In this document: one piece after another, positions 46,019-55,662 of the stretch
How positions within the stretch are numbered: position 1 is the stretch's first letter
Layout: each line of letters starts with the position of its first letter
The notes under the pieces: generated by a model
What the model saw: only the letters and a program-made list of their open reading frames with translations
What the model was told of the DNA's origin: nothing
Databases searched by the model: none
NCBI RefSeq assembly: GCF_016638705.1
Contig: NZ_CP067341.1
Coordinates: 4,529,501 to 4,593,500 of the forward strand
Origin: Lysinibacillus agricola
GTDB lineage: Bacteria; Bacillota; Bacilli; Bacillales_A; Planococcaceae
Direction of reading: 5' to 3'
DNA: 64,000 nt
Translations under genes and position numbers: made by a program

Positions 46019-46128
46019 TTTTATCCTCACCCATCTATCAAATTTGCTTTTTCTATACTATGCTAGTGATTCACTTTCTTGAACTTTTTTAGAGAAATCA
46101 ATTACACTTCGTTGTTACTTCACTTACG

Positions 46129-46226
46129 ACATCCATTTCGTTTTGGCGTAATTACGTCCTTGCACTTACGTTACATAAAACATTTGTAGCTGACGCTTTG
46201 CTTTCGCTACATAAAACATTGCTGAA
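46129..46226. repeat. Intergenic repeat, family 2, between prkA and yhbH
   Basis: TTGGCGTAATTACGTCC, GTAGCTGACGCTTTGCTTTCG and TGAATGAAGATAAAAG, the same modules and order as at 1728-1900. Separates prkA from yhbH. Confidence 0.55.
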
Positions 46227-46228
46227 TG

Positions 46229-46262
46229 AAGATAAAAGGAGTGCCCTAAAATGGGACACTCC
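46229..46262 (-). terminator. Terminator of prkA
   Basis: On the reverse strand AGGAGTGTCCCA ... TAGGGCACTCCT then TTTTATC, 48 bases behind the prkA stop. It suggests prkA can be transcribed separately from yhbH. Confidence 0.65.
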
Positions 46263-46310
46263 TATTCACTCCTATCGATAGTCTTATTTCCACTGAATAG
46301 GTCAAAGCCT

Positions 46311-48260
46311 TTAACGATTTAACAGACTACCTACATATTGCAATAATTCATTAGCAGATGTTGTATTATAGCCATGTTCATCGACAAGTCTTGCTACAAC
46401 CTCATTAATTTTCTTCAGCTGTGATTCATCCGGCATTTTTGAAGAAGTAGTAATTTTCACGACATCCTTGAGATCCGCAAATAATTTCTTCTGTATCGCT
46501 TCTCGTAATCTTTCATGAGAATTATAGTCAAAACGCTTTCCTTTTCGAGCATAAGCAGAAATTCGAATTAATATCTCCTCACGGAATGCCTTTTTCGCAT
46601 TTTCCGAAATGCCTATTTGCTCCTCAATAGAGCGCATTAATTTTTCATCGGGATTCATTTCCTCACCAGTTAATGGATCGAAAATTTTATTTTTATTACA
46701 AAATGCTTCTACATTATCAAGATAATTATTCATCAATGTTTTTGCAGACTCTTCATACGAATACACGAAAGCCTTTTGCACTTCGTTTTTGGCAATTTCA
46801 TCATACTCTCTTCGAGCAACTGCAATATAGTTCATATATTTTTCTCGATCTTCCTGAGAAATGGAAGCGTGCTGATCAAGCCCATCCTTTAGTGAACGTA
46901 GAACATCTAACGCATTAATAGATGGTATCTCTTTTCGGATAATTGCAGAAGAAATACGATTAATAATATACCGTGGATCAATACCGTTCATGCCTTCGTT
47001 TGGAAACTCTTTTTTAAGCTCCTCTAAGTCAACGGAATTAAATCCCTCCACATTTTCTCCGTCGTACAGTCGCATTTTTTTAATAAGATCCACACCTTGC
47101 TTTTTCGGTACTTCCAGTCTTGTTAGAACCGAAAAGATTGCTGCGGCCTTTAATGCATGCGGAGCAATATGAACATGTGACATATCACTTTCTTTAATCA
47201 TTTTTTCGTAAATCAATTCTTCCTGACTAACTTTTAAGTTATACGGAATTGGCATGACAATAATACGTGAATGCAACGCCTCATTCTTTTTATTAGAAAT
47301 AAATGAACGATACTCCGTTTCGTTTGTATGCGCAACAATTAACTCATCTGCACTAATTAATGCAAATCGGCCTGCTTTAAAGTTACCTTCCTGTGTTAAA
47401 GACAATAAATTCCACAAGAATTTTTCATCAAGCTTTAACATTTCCTGGAACTCCATCATACCTCTGTTTGCCTTATTTAGCTCACCGTCAAAGCGATAAG
47501 CACGAGGGTCAGATTCTGAACCAAATTCACCAATTGTTGAGAAATCAATACTGCCTGTTAAATCAGCAATATCCTGCGATTTTGGATCTGATGGGGTAAA
47601 GGTTCCTATACCCACACGTTTGTCTTCAGAAAAACTAATACGTTCAATCATCACATTTTCAATACGTCCATCGTATTCCTTTTCAAGACGCATTGTATTT
47701 AAAGGCGATAAGCTTCCTTCAATTCGTATACCATATTCCTCGTAAAACTCATTACGCAAATGATGTGGAATTAAATGTAGGGGATCCTCATGCATTGGAC
47801 ATCCCTTAATAGCGTAAACTGCGCCTTCATCTATTCGCGAAAATTGCTCAAGTCCGCGTTTCAGCAAGGTCACAATTGTCGATTTACCACCACTAACTGG
47901 TCCCATTAATAACAAAATACGTTTCCTAACATCCAATCTTCGTGCTGCTGGATGGAAATATTCCTCCACCAGTCTTTCAATTGCTGTTTCAAGCCCAAAA
48001 ATTTCTTGCCCAAAAAATTTGTACATTTTTTGCCCATCGCGTTCCTCTACACCAGCACTTTTTATCATATTGTAGACGCGTGAATGGGCTGTTTGAGCAA
48101 CTTCAGGTCTTTCCTTGATGATGTTTAAGTAATCTGCAAATGTTCCTTCCCACTTCAGCCGATTTTCTTCTTCGCGATAGCTTTTCACTTTATCTAAAAT
48201 GTTGATAGCCTTCCCTCCATTCAGGGCTTGATTTATAACATAGTATGAAGGAAATGACAT
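46311..48260 (-). CDS. prkA: PrkA family protein (AAA+ / serine kinase-like)
   Basis: 649 residues from the ATG at 48260 (weak ribosome site TTGGGT; a TTG four codons earlier is possible). N-terminal AAA+ domain with Walker A GPVSGGKSTIVTLLK (about 100) and SADELIVAHTNETEYRSF, then a C-terminal kinase-like/PrkA region (from about 420). In Bacillus PrkA is expressed by the sporulation sigma factor SigE and influences later gene expression; whether it acts as kinase or as protease is debated. Upstream gene of the prkA-yhbH-spoVR group. Confidence 0.93.
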   Translation of the reverse strand: MSFPSYYVINQALNGGKAINILDKVKSYREEENRLKWEGTFADYLNIIKERPEVAQTAHSRVYNMIKSAGVEERDGQKMYKFFGQEIFGLETAIERLVEEYFHPAARRLDVRKRILLLMGPVSGGKSTIVTLLKRGLEQFSRIDEGAVYAIKGCPMHEDPLHLIPHHLRNEFYEEYGIRIEGSLSPLNTMRLEKEYDGRIENVMIERISFSEDKRVGIGTFTPSDPKSQDIADLTGSIDFSTIGEFGSESDPRAYRFDGELNKANRGMMEFQEMLKLDEKFLWNLLSLTQEGNFKAGRFALISADELIVAHTNETEYRSFISNKKNEALHSRIIVMPIPYNLKVSQEELIYEKMIKESDMSHVHIAPHALKAAAIFSVLTRLEVPKKQGVDLIKKMRLYDGENVEGFNSVDLEELKKEFPNEGMNGIDPRYIINRISSAIIRKEIPSINALDVLRSLKDGLDQHASISQEDREKYMNYIAVARREYDEIAKNEVQKAFVYSYEESAKTLMNNYLDNVEAFCNKNKIFDPLTGEEMNPDEKLMRSIEEQIGISENAKKAFREEILIRISAYARKGKRFDYNSHERLREAIQKKLFADLKDVVKITTSSKMPDESQLKKINEVVARLVDEHGYNTTSANELLQYVGSLLNR

Positions 48261-48393
48261 TATGATACCCAATACTTTTTCTTTGTCGAAGTTTCTTCTT
48301 ATTGCCTATAATTTTTTCTGCTGAATAATGGGAATTTTATTGCCAGACAAAGGAATGAATTTAATCATTAATCATTTCGCCAGACGTTTTATT

Positions 48394-48599
48394 GGCTCAT
48401 CACCAAAAGCTTGGGATAACATTTATTATATAGATATGCCATGTAAATAAGTTGATTGGAGTGGAGGCTGGGCGACTCCTTGGGGATCAGCGTCACAGAT
48501 GAGACCCTGGAGCGAGCAACGCGAGTGAAGCGGCTCATCGGACGCCCCTGGAAAGCGCCCAGCCGGAACGGAAATCAACCCTACGTTATGTGATGAGCC
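48394..48599. repeat. MITE-like element, reverse copy H
   Basis: Left GGCTCATCACCAAAAGCTTGG, right CCCTACGTTATGTGATGAGCC. Inside, GTTGATTGGAGTGG...GGCGACTCCTTGGGG, then GATGAGACCCTGGAGCGAGC, then GGCTCATCGGACGCC and GCGCCCAGCCGGAACGG-AAATCAACC. Flanks GTTTTATT and GTTTTTTT differ at one base: a near-exact 8-bp duplication. Followed by a family-2 fragment (48605-48665) before the LytH gene. Confidence 0.85.
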
Positions 48600-48705
48600 G
48601 TTTTTTTACATAAATTACTCATTTCTACCGCTTCGTTTTCCCACAAAAAGTGCTGAATGAAGATAAAAAATTCGGTTATTCTAACGTTAGAAAGGAGGTC
48701 CTTTA

Positions 48706-49716
48706 TTGAATCGCCATCGCCATTTTATATTCCTTTTATCATGGATGCTATTATGCAGTTTTACTCTCCCCAACGTTGCTTTAGCAAAGGAAGAACTCAC
48801 GCAAGAAGAAATTGTGCAGCAACGTATGGCCTATTACGTACAATTTGACGAATTACTAATTCCGTGGCACTTCTTAGCAGCAATTGACCAATATGAACGC
48901 AATTTGCAGTCGGTTCGTAAAGATATCCCAAAACGCGATAGTATCATTGCCATTCAATTTTCCGATGAATATTGGTCAGGTGCTTTAAATCCTGTAAAAG
49001 ATGATACCGTCCCAGAAACAATTAGTTATTTTGGAGGAATGGGGCTAGATGGTAATGGTGATGGAGTTGCCAGTCCAAAGGATGATGTTGATATAATATT
49101 CTCCATGGCTAGTTTTTTAAGTAAATTTGGGACAACTGATGAAGACTTTAAATTAGCTTTATGGGAATATTACGGAACTGAGCAAGCCGTAAATCAAATT
49201 TTCACCATTTCCAAAATGTATAAACATTTTAAAACAACTGAGCTTGATGCTCACACGTTCCCAGTCCCACCTAATTATGATTACAGTTATCGTGGTACAT
49301 GGGGAGATAACAGAGGCTGGGGTGGACGCCGTATTCACGAAGGGACAGATATTTTCGCTAGCTATGGTACTCCAGTACTTTCTACTTCTTATGGAGTAGT
49401 GGAAGTAAAGGGATGGAACCAATTTGGTGGTTGGCGTATAGGAATTCGAGACAATCATAACTCTTATCATTATTATGCCCATCTTGGTAGCTATCATAAG
49501 AAAATTGAAGTTGGAGACCTTGTCGAGCCAGGAACTGTTCTCGGCTATGTTGGCAGCTCTGGCTATGGTAAAGAAGGGACATCCGGAAAATTCCCACCTC
49601 ATCTTCACTATGGCATCTACAAATTCAATGGACGTACAGAATGGGCATTTGATCCATATCCATCATTATTACAATGGGAACGACTAGCAAAAAAAGCAAA
49701 GCAAAACAGTAATTAA
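48706..49716 (+). CDS. lytH: M23 peptidase, LytH-like (sporulation cell-wall endopeptidase)
   Basis: 336 residues from a TTG at 48706 with GAAAGGAGG upstream. Signal peptide (FIFLLSWMLLCSFTLPNVALA, about 7-27). C-terminal M23 domain: zinc ligands H and D in RIHEGTDIFASYG and H in HLHYGIYKFNGR, with YYAHLGSYHKKI and GYVGSSGYGKEG between. Similar in length and layout to B. subtilis LytH (YunA), an L-Ala-D-Glu endopeptidase that trims cortex side chains during sporulation. The location next to spore genes agrees. Confidence 0.88.
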   Translation: MNRHRHFIFLLSWMLLCSFTLPNVALAKEELTQEEIVQQRMAYYVQFDELLIPWHFLAAIDQYERNLQSVRKDIPKRDSIIAIQFSDEYWSGALNPVKDDTVPETISYFGGMGLDGNGDGVASPKDDVDIIFSMASFLSKFGTTDEDFKLALWEYYGTEQAVNQIFTISKMYKHFKTTELDAHTFPVPPNYDYSYRGTWGDNRGWGGRRIHEGTDIFASYGTPVLSTSYGVVEVKGWNQFGGWRIGIRDNHNSYHYYAHLGSYHKKIEVGDLVEPGTVLGYVGSSGYGKEGTSGKFPPHLHYGIYKFNGRTEWAFDPYPSLLQWERLAKKAKQNSN

Positions 49717-49730
49717 ATGTTGCACACAAA

Positions 49731-49773
49731 AAAGAAGGATAGATAAAATTGACTTTATCCATCCTTCTTTTTT
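49731..49773. terminator. Terminator after the LytH-like gene
   Basis: AAAAAAGAAGGATAGATAAA ... TTTATCCATCCTTCTTTTTT; long arms with T-run. Confidence 0.8.
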
Positions 49774-49849
49774 GCTACATATATCCGGTAATTTCTAAAA
49801 CTTCTATGTTTTTTTAGCCGAGCTCAGTCGCTAATCTACCACAAGCTTT

Positions 49850-50731
49850 CTACCTCTGATCTGTCCGTTTCTCCCCTTCAATTTTTAGAACTAGTTTGTT
49901 GCAATTGTTGTTGTTGCAATTTTCCTGACTGAATTTTCCCAGCTCCGTATCTTTGCCCTGAGCGTCTACAATTCCATAAGTAAATAAGCCACCCATATAC
50001 TCGTCCAAGAAATAAACATAGCTTTTAAAGGTTGGTTTCGCTCCCCACTCTCGTTCAGCCACATCATCCTTCTGCCATTTAATGACTGCCAGACCTTCAT
50101 TATTCACTTCATAATAAGAATCGCTATAGCCGGCGAGATCCAGCGTGAAACGCAATGCTTCTCCTTCTGGAAACGTGTAATGGAAGTAATTATACCCTTC
50201 TCCAGCATGAAGAGGTGGCGCTCCCTCTGTGAGTTTTTCTAGTCCGAGCGCAATATGACGCGCCTTCGTGAGATCCCCGTGCATCAGTATATCGTATTCT
50301 TCCTGACCCGCAGGTGTACGGACAATAACCCGTTTATCTTTGTTATTGTAATAGACATAACCGCCAAGTGTCTCGCTAATGAAACGAATCGGTACATAAG
50401 TGATACCGTTTTTATTTACTACTGCAGCGTCTAATTTTATCGTTTTCCCATTAACTGTTGCTGTTTTTTTTCCCGCCACAAGCTGTACTTTCTTACTCTT
50501 ATCTTTATTTTGAATCGTGACGATACCAGTCTTAGGATCATAAGCGAGCACAGGCCATGCCGGGTCGCTCAGAGACCTTAATTTAACCATAGTTCGTCCT
50601 TCAACCGTAATAAAGTCATACTCAGCTTGACCGTTGACAAAAAGAGACGTCGAAGAAGCCGCATGTGCTGGAGTATTGCCAATAAAGCTCACAAGTATCA
50701 CGAAGCCCATTATTTTGAACCATTTGTTCAT
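49850..50731 (-). CDS. Secreted stalk-domain protein (copper amine oxidase N-terminal-like)
   Basis: 293 residues from the ATG at 50731 (GGGGGAAAG upstream). Signal peptide (WFKIMGFVILVSFIGNTPAHA). Residues about 30-135 hold a copper-amine-oxidase-N-like stalk domain: LFVNGQAEYDF..., VVNKNGITYVPIRFISETLGGYVYYNNKDKRVIV. The rest is a unique domain ending in an N-rich NCNNNNCNK stretch. Codon use and GC (GCGCCTTCGTGAGATCC and the like) are higher than in the neighbours, and the type is frequent in Paenibacillus, so transfer is likely. Function unknown. Confidence 0.75.
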   Translation of the reverse strand: MNKWFKIMGFVILVSFIGNTPAHAASSTSLFVNGQAEYDFITVEGRTMVKLRSLSDPAWPVLAYDPKTGIVTIQNKDKSKKVQLVAGKKTATVNGKTIKLDAAVVNKNGITYVPIRFISETLGGYVYYNNKDKRVIVRTPAGQEEYDILMHGDLTKARHIALGLEKLTEGAPPLHAGEGYNYFHYTFPEGEALRFTLDLAGYSDSYYEVNNEGLAVIKWQKDDVAEREWGAKPTFKSYVYFLDEYMGGLFTYGIVDAQGKDTELGKFSQENCNNNNCNKLVLKIEGEKRTDQR

Positions 50732-51136
50732 ACTATCTTTCCCCCTAGAATTGTATTGTTTGCGAAACAATTGAATGCTAAATATATTATACCATTCAAA
50801 CAGAAAATATGGATAATGAAGGAAAAAACAATATAAAAGCTTTTTATGAACTTATTAGATAAACTTTATGGGGATTAATTTTACAACAAGTGCTTTTTCA
50901 TTAAGTTAGGTATAAATACATAAAGTTATTAAAAAAAAATTAGAATTTCTATTTAGACATATACATTTAACTACCTATAATTAATAACCATGATTTGTTA
51001 TTGTACTAAAAAACCATTTTTAAATTTTCCCATTAAAAGGGCTTATGTATATATAGAATTAGTTATAAAATATATTTGTACTATAACAATTTTTCACAGT
51101 TCTACATTAAAATGAACAATAAAAGGATGGGAAAAG

Positions 51137-52831
51137 ATGAAAGGTATTTTTCAGTTTAAAACACTTAAAGCCCGAATTTTAAGTGCATTTCTTCTTTTGA
51201 TAGTATTAGTTGTTTGTTTTACAACCTATACTTACATTTCCAATACTAAGATGGAAAAACAAGCAGAAGGTTTAGTGAATGAAGATTTAATTGTCTTAAC
51301 TGCAAGTAAAAATTTAGCAATGTCTATGAGTGTTCGTCTATCTGCGGCTTTAAGCTATGTTGAATCGGGTGATGAAAAATACATAGAAACTTTTAATGAA
51401 TATCGTAAAATTGCGGAAGAAAGCAATAGTATTGTTGAGAAGTACGAAAATACTCCTGAGCGTGCGACGCTAGTAGAAATGGCACGTACGTGGAGCGATC
51501 GCGTAAATACCGAAGTATTCGATGTTTATAAAAAGGGCGATAAAGAATTAGCATTAAAAAATTTAACTGCTATAAATAATCTTGTAACTGAAGTTCGTAT
51601 TGGTTATGAAGAAATGGCCAACAAACGCTCAGACGCCATTACTGAGGTAGGAGATGACGTAGTATCAACAAGTTTAAGAAATAAAACAATTGGAATGATT
51701 GTTAGTATTGTATTAACAATTGCAGGTATCCTAATCGCCATTGTCACTGCTAGCAAAATTTCTAAGCCTATTACGATTGTCTCAAAGCGCATGAGTGAAT
51801 TAGCAGATGGTAATCTGCAACATGAGCTACTTCCAATAACTCACCGTGATGAAATTGGTCAATTAATGCTTTCAGCGAATGATATGAATGAAAAATTAAA
51901 ACAAACGATAAGCTCTATTCATGCTGTTTCCGAAAAAGTTGCAGCTAGTAGCGAAGAACTTGCTCAATCTTCTAATGAGGTACAATCAGGTACAGAACAA
52001 ATTACAGTGACTATGCAGGAGCTAGCTTCTGGCACAGAAACACAAGCATCCACAGCAGGAGATTTAGCCGAAACAATGGTTTCTTTCCAGCGCAGTATCC
52101 ATGAAACAACACAGGAAGGCATTGAATTAAAAGAGCATTCAGGTCATGTACAAAATTTAACAACTACAGGTAAAGGCTTAATGGTACAATCAACACACCA
52201 AATGGCAACTATTAATGAGATTGTTTTAGATTCCGTGAAAAAAGTTGAAGGCTTAAATGAGCAATCTGCTGAAATTTCCAAGCTTGTTTCAGTCATTGAC
52301 GATATTTCAAATCAAACAAATTTACTGGCCTTAAATGCTGCCATCGAAGCAGCTCGTGCAGGAGAGCATGGTAAAGGCTTTGCAGTTGTAGCCGATGAGG
52401 TTCGTAAGCTTGCAGAACAGGTCCAATTCTCTGTCACTGACATTTCAACAATCGTCAACCGTATTCAAGGTGAAACTAGCAATGTAACATCTGCCCTACA
52501 ATCAGGCTATGAGGAAGTAAAAAAAGGAACAGCACAACTAAATCAAACAAATGAAACATTTGAACAAATTTCGGAAGCTGTTGAGGATATGATTCTTAAC
52601 ATCAATACCATTTCAGGAAACTTAAATAAAGTTGCTCAAAACTCCGAGTCCATCAATGCCTCTGTTGATGAAATGGCTTCTATTACACAAGAGTCTGCAG
52701 CTGGTGTAGAACAAACAACCGCTACTGTAGAGGAAACAGCTGCTACTATGGAAGAAATCTCAAAGAGTGCAAATCAGCTCGCTAGTATGGCTGGAGAGCT
52801 AAACATCCAATTACAGCAATTTAAAATTTAA
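51137..52831 (+). CDS. Methyl-accepting chemotaxis protein
   Basis: 564 residues. Membrane helix about 13-33, an extracellular four-helix ligand domain, second membrane helix about 187-207, HAMP (about 208-260), then the signalling domain. The hairpin tip [39 protein letters not shown] is complete. It relays an external signal to CheA/CheW and the flagella. GGATGGG precedes the ATG. The 400 bases upstream are AT-rich with no gene, and no certain sigma-D promoter was found. The ligand is unknown. Confidence 0.95.
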   Translation: MKGIFQFKTLKARILSAFLLLIVLVVCFTTYTYISNTKMEKQAEGLVNEDLIVLTASKNLAMSMSVRLSAALSYVESGDEKYIETFNEYRKIAEESNSIVEKYENTPERATLVEMARTWSDRVNTEVFDVYKKGDKELALKNLTAINNLVTEVRIGYEEMANKRSDAITEVGDDVVSTSLRNKTIGMIVSIVLTIAGILIAIVTASKISKPITIVSKRMSELADGNLQHELLPITHRDEIGQLMLSANDMNEKLKQTISSIHAVSEKVAASSEELAQSSNEVQSGTEQITVTMQELASGTETQASTAGDLAETMVSFQRSIHETTQEGIELKEHSGHVQNLTTTGKGLMVQSTHQMATINEIVLDSVKKVEGLNEQSAEISKLVSVIDDISNQTNLLALNAAIEAARAGEHGKGFAVVADEVRKLAEQVQFSVTDISTIVNRIQGETSNVTSALQSGYEEVKKGTAQLNQTNETFEQISEAVEDMILNINTISGNLNKVAQNSESINASVDEMASITQESAAGVEQTTATVEETAATMEEISKSANQLASMAGELNIQLQQFKI

Positions 52832-52840
52832 AGCACAAGT

Positions 52841-52875
52841 AGCTCATCACCATAACGTATGGTTGATCCACTCGG
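52841..52875. repeat. MITE-like element, left-end fragment
   Basis: AGCTCATCACCATAACGTAT then GGTTGAT: the first 27 or so bases of the MITE. The following sequence (to 52950) does not match the family. Confidence 0.5.
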
Positions 52876-52954
52876 TTTTAGATGGCGCCTGATCACTTCT
52901 TCGGCTCACCTTAGCAGTTCGAGCCGTGACCTGATCATTTATAATCTCTACCAG

Positions 52955-52990
52955 AAAAAGCTATCTCGACATTACGTTCGAGATAGCTTT
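52955..52990. terminator. Bidirectional terminator
   Basis: AAAAAGCTATCTCGA ... TCGAGATAGCTTTC, between the MCP and the convergent gene at 53009. Confidence 0.75.
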
Positions 52991-53008
52991 CGTTTCTACT
53001 TAAAGATT

Positions 53009-53692
53009 TTATTGGCAATGTCTAATTGGTACTCTTTCAAGTTCAGAACGTTTTATAATTACACTGATCTTCTGAAACCATTCCTCACATAACTCTAGCG
53101 CCTCTTGATAATCATCCTCTTCTCTTGATATAGGCTCATCGTTATCCATAAAAACATATTCCAGAATAGGGTCAGATAAATTATCAGCTACAATTTTCAA
53201 CGTCAATTGAGACACCGTATTATACTCAGGGTCCTCTTCATCTAATTCCTCTTCGATGTCCTGATCTTCCCCCAGTAATGAACCACTTATTAAGTTATTA
53301 CTAGTTCTTGCAATATACATTTCGTCCTCTACTATAGCAACTTCATATATTTTATTGAATAAGATTTCTTTTTTTATCAGTTCCTCATCCAAATCTTCTC
53401 TGCTCGCAAAAAAAAGAGTATTTGTAGGCTCATTTAATAATAAAGCACTTAAGCAATCATTTGATATGATGCAATGTGTATGAGGGATAGCCATTAGCTC
53501 CTCTTCACTTGCGTCTTTCATTTCGTTTAACCTGCTGATAAATATATGTCGTTTTTTAACATAACGAATAACTCCTGCTATTACTAGCCCTAAACCAATT
53601 AAAAAATAAACCCTACTAAATATAGCTGTCTCGACTGCATCTGCTAATAATAAATAGATTGTCCCTAGAAATAAGAGAAAAAAGGTTTTCAT
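53009..53692 (-). CDS. Membrane-anchored acidic protein, unknown
   Basis: 227 residues from the ATG at 53692 (GAGGGTGGG upstream). Two N-terminal membrane segments (FFLLFLGTIYLLLADAV and VYFLIGLGLVIAGVIRYV), then a basic KKRH, then a cytoplasmic, strongly acidic part (GEDQDIEEELDEEDPEYN, about 155-172). No family recognised. The 300 bases upstream (53735-53990) hold only a weak hairpin and a short frame ending LATALISLKNLLIVSSD that may be a gene remnant. Confidence 0.6.
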   Translation of the reverse strand: MKTFFLLFLGTIYLLLADAVETAIFSRVYFLIGLGLVIAGVIRYVKKRHIFISRLNEMKDASEEELMAIPHTHCIISNDCLSALLLNEPTNTLFFASREDLDEELIKKEILFNKIYEVAIVEDEMYIARTSNNLISGSLLGEDQDIEEELDEEDPEYNTVSQLTLKIVADNLSDPILEYVFMDNDEPISREEDDYQEALELCEEWFQKISVIIKRSELERVPIRHCQ

Positions 53693-53997
53693 CCGTATCC
53701 CACCCTCAAAAAGAATTCGATAGGAAAAATTCATCCATATTAATAGAAATTTTATTCTAACGATTATCTTTTCATTCTTAATTTATGTGGGAATTATGCA
53801 ACAAAAAAACATAAGGACACTGAAAATCAATGCTCTCATGTTAGTAATGTCCTCAATTTGATTGCTCCCATTAATTCTTCATTGCGTCCAACATTGTCTA
53901 AGGAACAAAATCAGTTGCTTGCCACAGCATTAATAAGCTTAAAAAACCTTCTGATTGTCTCCTCAGATTAACACAATATTCCCTTCAGAAAGCCAAA

Positions 53998-54033
53998 AGC
54001 AGCTACAACGCAATTTTAAACGTTGTAGCTGCT
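53998..54033. terminator. Terminator near the two-span membrane protein
   Basis: AGCAGCTACAACG ... CGTTGTAGCTGCT, 58 bases behind the stop of the gene at 54092. Confidence 0.65.
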
Positions 54034-54091
54034 ACTATAATTTAAAATAATCAATTACCCCTAAATGATTATTCTTATTAAAGATAGTTAT

Positions 54092-54286
54092 TTATTTTAG
54101 TGTCATGAATAAGACTGACGGTATGAATGATAAAGCAAACATACAGGAATACCACATAGATGTACGGCGTAATGAAAAGCGAACTTTTTTCTTTTCTGCA
54201 TAAAAAATGTCTAACATCACTGAAGCAACAACAAGTGGAATAGTAACACATGCGATAGCAACTAATAAAATGTTTAAACCAAACAT
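54092..54286 (-). CDS. Small two-span membrane protein, unknown
   Basis: 64 residues from the ATG at 54286 (AGAGGGGTG upstream; the longer open frame has no ribosome site). Segments MFGLNILLVAIACVTIPLVV and YSCMFALSFIPSVLFMTL are separated by a basic loop (YAEKKKVRFSLRRTS). No family recognised. Confidence 0.6.
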   Translation of the reverse strand: MFGLNILLVAIACVTIPLVVASVMLDIFYAEKKKVRFSLRRTSMWYSCMFALSFIPSVLFMTLK

Positions 54287-54457
54287 AAAAGCACCCCTCT
54301 GTTCGTGAACATTTATTTTACCTCTTTGTGACAACTTTATGTCAATTTCATTGTACACATTTTGGTCACAAATTGTCAACAACATTCAAATAAGAAAAAA
54401 GTGCTTTTTGTAGAATATTTTTATCTAAAAAGAGATTTCTACGCAAATTACTTCACC

Positions 54458-54490
54458 AAAAAAGCAGCTACAAAATTGTAGCTGCTTTTT
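54458..54490. terminator. Terminator behind the DUF1456 gene
   Basis: AAAAAAGCAGCTACAA-AA-TTGTAGCTGCTTTTT, on the reverse strand behind the DUF1456 stop. The arms resemble the hairpin at 53998. Confidence 0.75.
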
Positions 54491-54550
54491 AATTATTAAT
54501 TCATTAGCTTTTCATCAAAATTTACTCTTGACAATTCAAAGAGAGTGTTT

Positions 54551-55045
54551 TTAATCTCTATATTTATCTGTCAGCCCTCTTAAAAAATTTCTCACAAAGC
54601 GATCGCCACATTCTTTATAGTTACGATGACTTGGATTTCTTAAAATGGCACCTAATTCGCCTTTCGAAACGTTAACGCCTCCATCATATAAAATATCGAG
54701 CATCTCCTCACTCGTTAAGGATAACGCTATCTTCACTTTCTTTAATAGCATATTATTAGGACTCTCTTTTCCTGAAACAGGTAGTGGTCCTTCCGGCTGA
54801 CCAGGCTTAGGCTTTTGAGGACCTCGTTTAAATGTAATAAATCCATTTAAAAAAGCCTCTACCATTTTATTATTACATTTGATGTATTCTTCAGGTGCTT
54901 CTTCCTCATCATTAACTTTAATAAGCATGTTCAATACTTCTTCCTTCGTAAAGTCCATGCCACCTAGCTTAAAAATTTTAACCATTTCTGTATTTTTAAT
55001 ATCTAACGCATATCTTAAACGAATTAAAATATCATTATTCGTCAT
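54551..55045 (-). CDS. DUF1456 family protein (YehS-like)
   Basis: 164 residues, two copies of one about 65-residue helical unit: MTNNDILIRLRYALDIKNTEMVKIFKLGG and NNMLLKKVKIALSLTSEEMLDILYDGG, each ending with a conserved F-x-N-G/R-F/L (AFLNGFITFKRG, NFLRGL). A proline-rich linker (GPQKPKPGQPEGPLPV) lies between. It matches DUF1456/YehS. Function unknown. AGGAGG-like AAAGGAGGTTTTT precedes the ATG. Confidence 0.88.
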   Translation of the reverse strand: MTNNDILIRLRYALDIKNTEMVKIFKLGGMDFTKEEVLNMLIKVNDEEEAPEEYIKCNNKMVEAFLNGFITFKRGPQKPKPGQPEGPLPVSGKESPNNMLLKKVKIALSLTSEEMLDILYDGGVNVSKGELGAILRNPSHRNYKECGDRFVRNFLRGLTDKYRD

Positions 55046-55179
55046 TTAAAAACCTCCTTTATGTACTATTAAAGCCAAATATAAAAAGCCAGGCTTAATT
55101 ATAACAGAGAGCAGTACTTTTTTAGCTACTTTCTGAAATTCCTACAGTATTTAGACTGCGCATTTCCTTCTTTTTAAAT

Positions 55180-55208
55180 GTATTAAAAGTAAACTCTCGA
55201 CCATTCTA
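55180..55208 (+). promoter_or_regulatory. Possible sigma-G promoter of the SASP gene
   Basis: GTATT (55180-55184), 17 bases, CATTCTA (55202-55208). The -10 box fits the forespore sigma-G pattern CATnnTA exactly; the -35 differs from GHATR at its last base. It stands 20 bases before the SASP start, as expected for an SASP gene. Confidence 0.5.
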
Positions 55209-55228
55209 ATCACAAGGAGGTGAGAAAA

Positions 55229-55432
55229 ATGGCTAACAATTATCGTAGCTCAAATAAACTTCTCGTACCTGGTGTACAAGAGGCTGTAGATCAGATGAAA
55301 TATGAAATTGCACAAGAATTTAATGTACAGTTAGGGCCAGAAGCTTCTTCTCGTGCAAACGGTTCAGTCGGAGGAGAAATTACAAAACGCCTCGTAGAAA
55401 TGGCTGAAAAACGTTCAAAAGGTTTATTATAA
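55229..55432 (+). CDS. ssp: Alpha/beta-type small acid-soluble spore protein
   Basis: 67 residues from the ATG at 55229 (AAGGAGGTG upstream). Saturates and protects spore DNA and is degraded at germination. Family features: [23 protein letters not shown], the GPR protease site region [31 protein letters not shown] with conserved N/S/G positions. A terminator follows. Sigma-G control is supported by the upstream boxes. Confidence 0.95.
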   Translation: MANNYRSSNKLLVPGVQEAVDQMKYEIAQEFNVQLGPEASSRANGSVGGEITKRLVEMAEKRSKGLL

Positions 55433-55449
55433 TTAAAAATAAAAAGAAA

Positions 55450-55485
55450 AAAGAACGAATCCCTTTGATTGGAATTCGTTCTTTC
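55450..55485. terminator. Terminator after the SASP gene
   Basis: AAGAACGAATCCC-TTTGATT-GGAATTCGTTCTTTC hairpin behind the stop. Confidence 0.75.
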
Positions 55486-55662
55486 GTGTTTTCATTATTT
55501 TATTTCTTGAAGATATTTATTCATTGTCTGTATGAATTTTAACATCGAATCATCTATTTGTTTCACAAAAGCTCAACCCTCTCGTTTATTATTTACATTG
55601 TTGCTGTCCAATTTTCTTGATCTGCCTGACTTTGCTCATACGTTCTTTCAATCTCATCAAAG

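Noticed and set aside
50771..51136. Possible sigma-D promoter of the MCP gene
   Set aside because: No TAAA-N15-GCCGATAT-like pair found; the AT-rich DNA permits many weak matches.
53735..53990. Short frame ending LATALISLKNLLIVSSD
   Set aside because: No start or ribosome site; only 25 codons; may be an old gene end.
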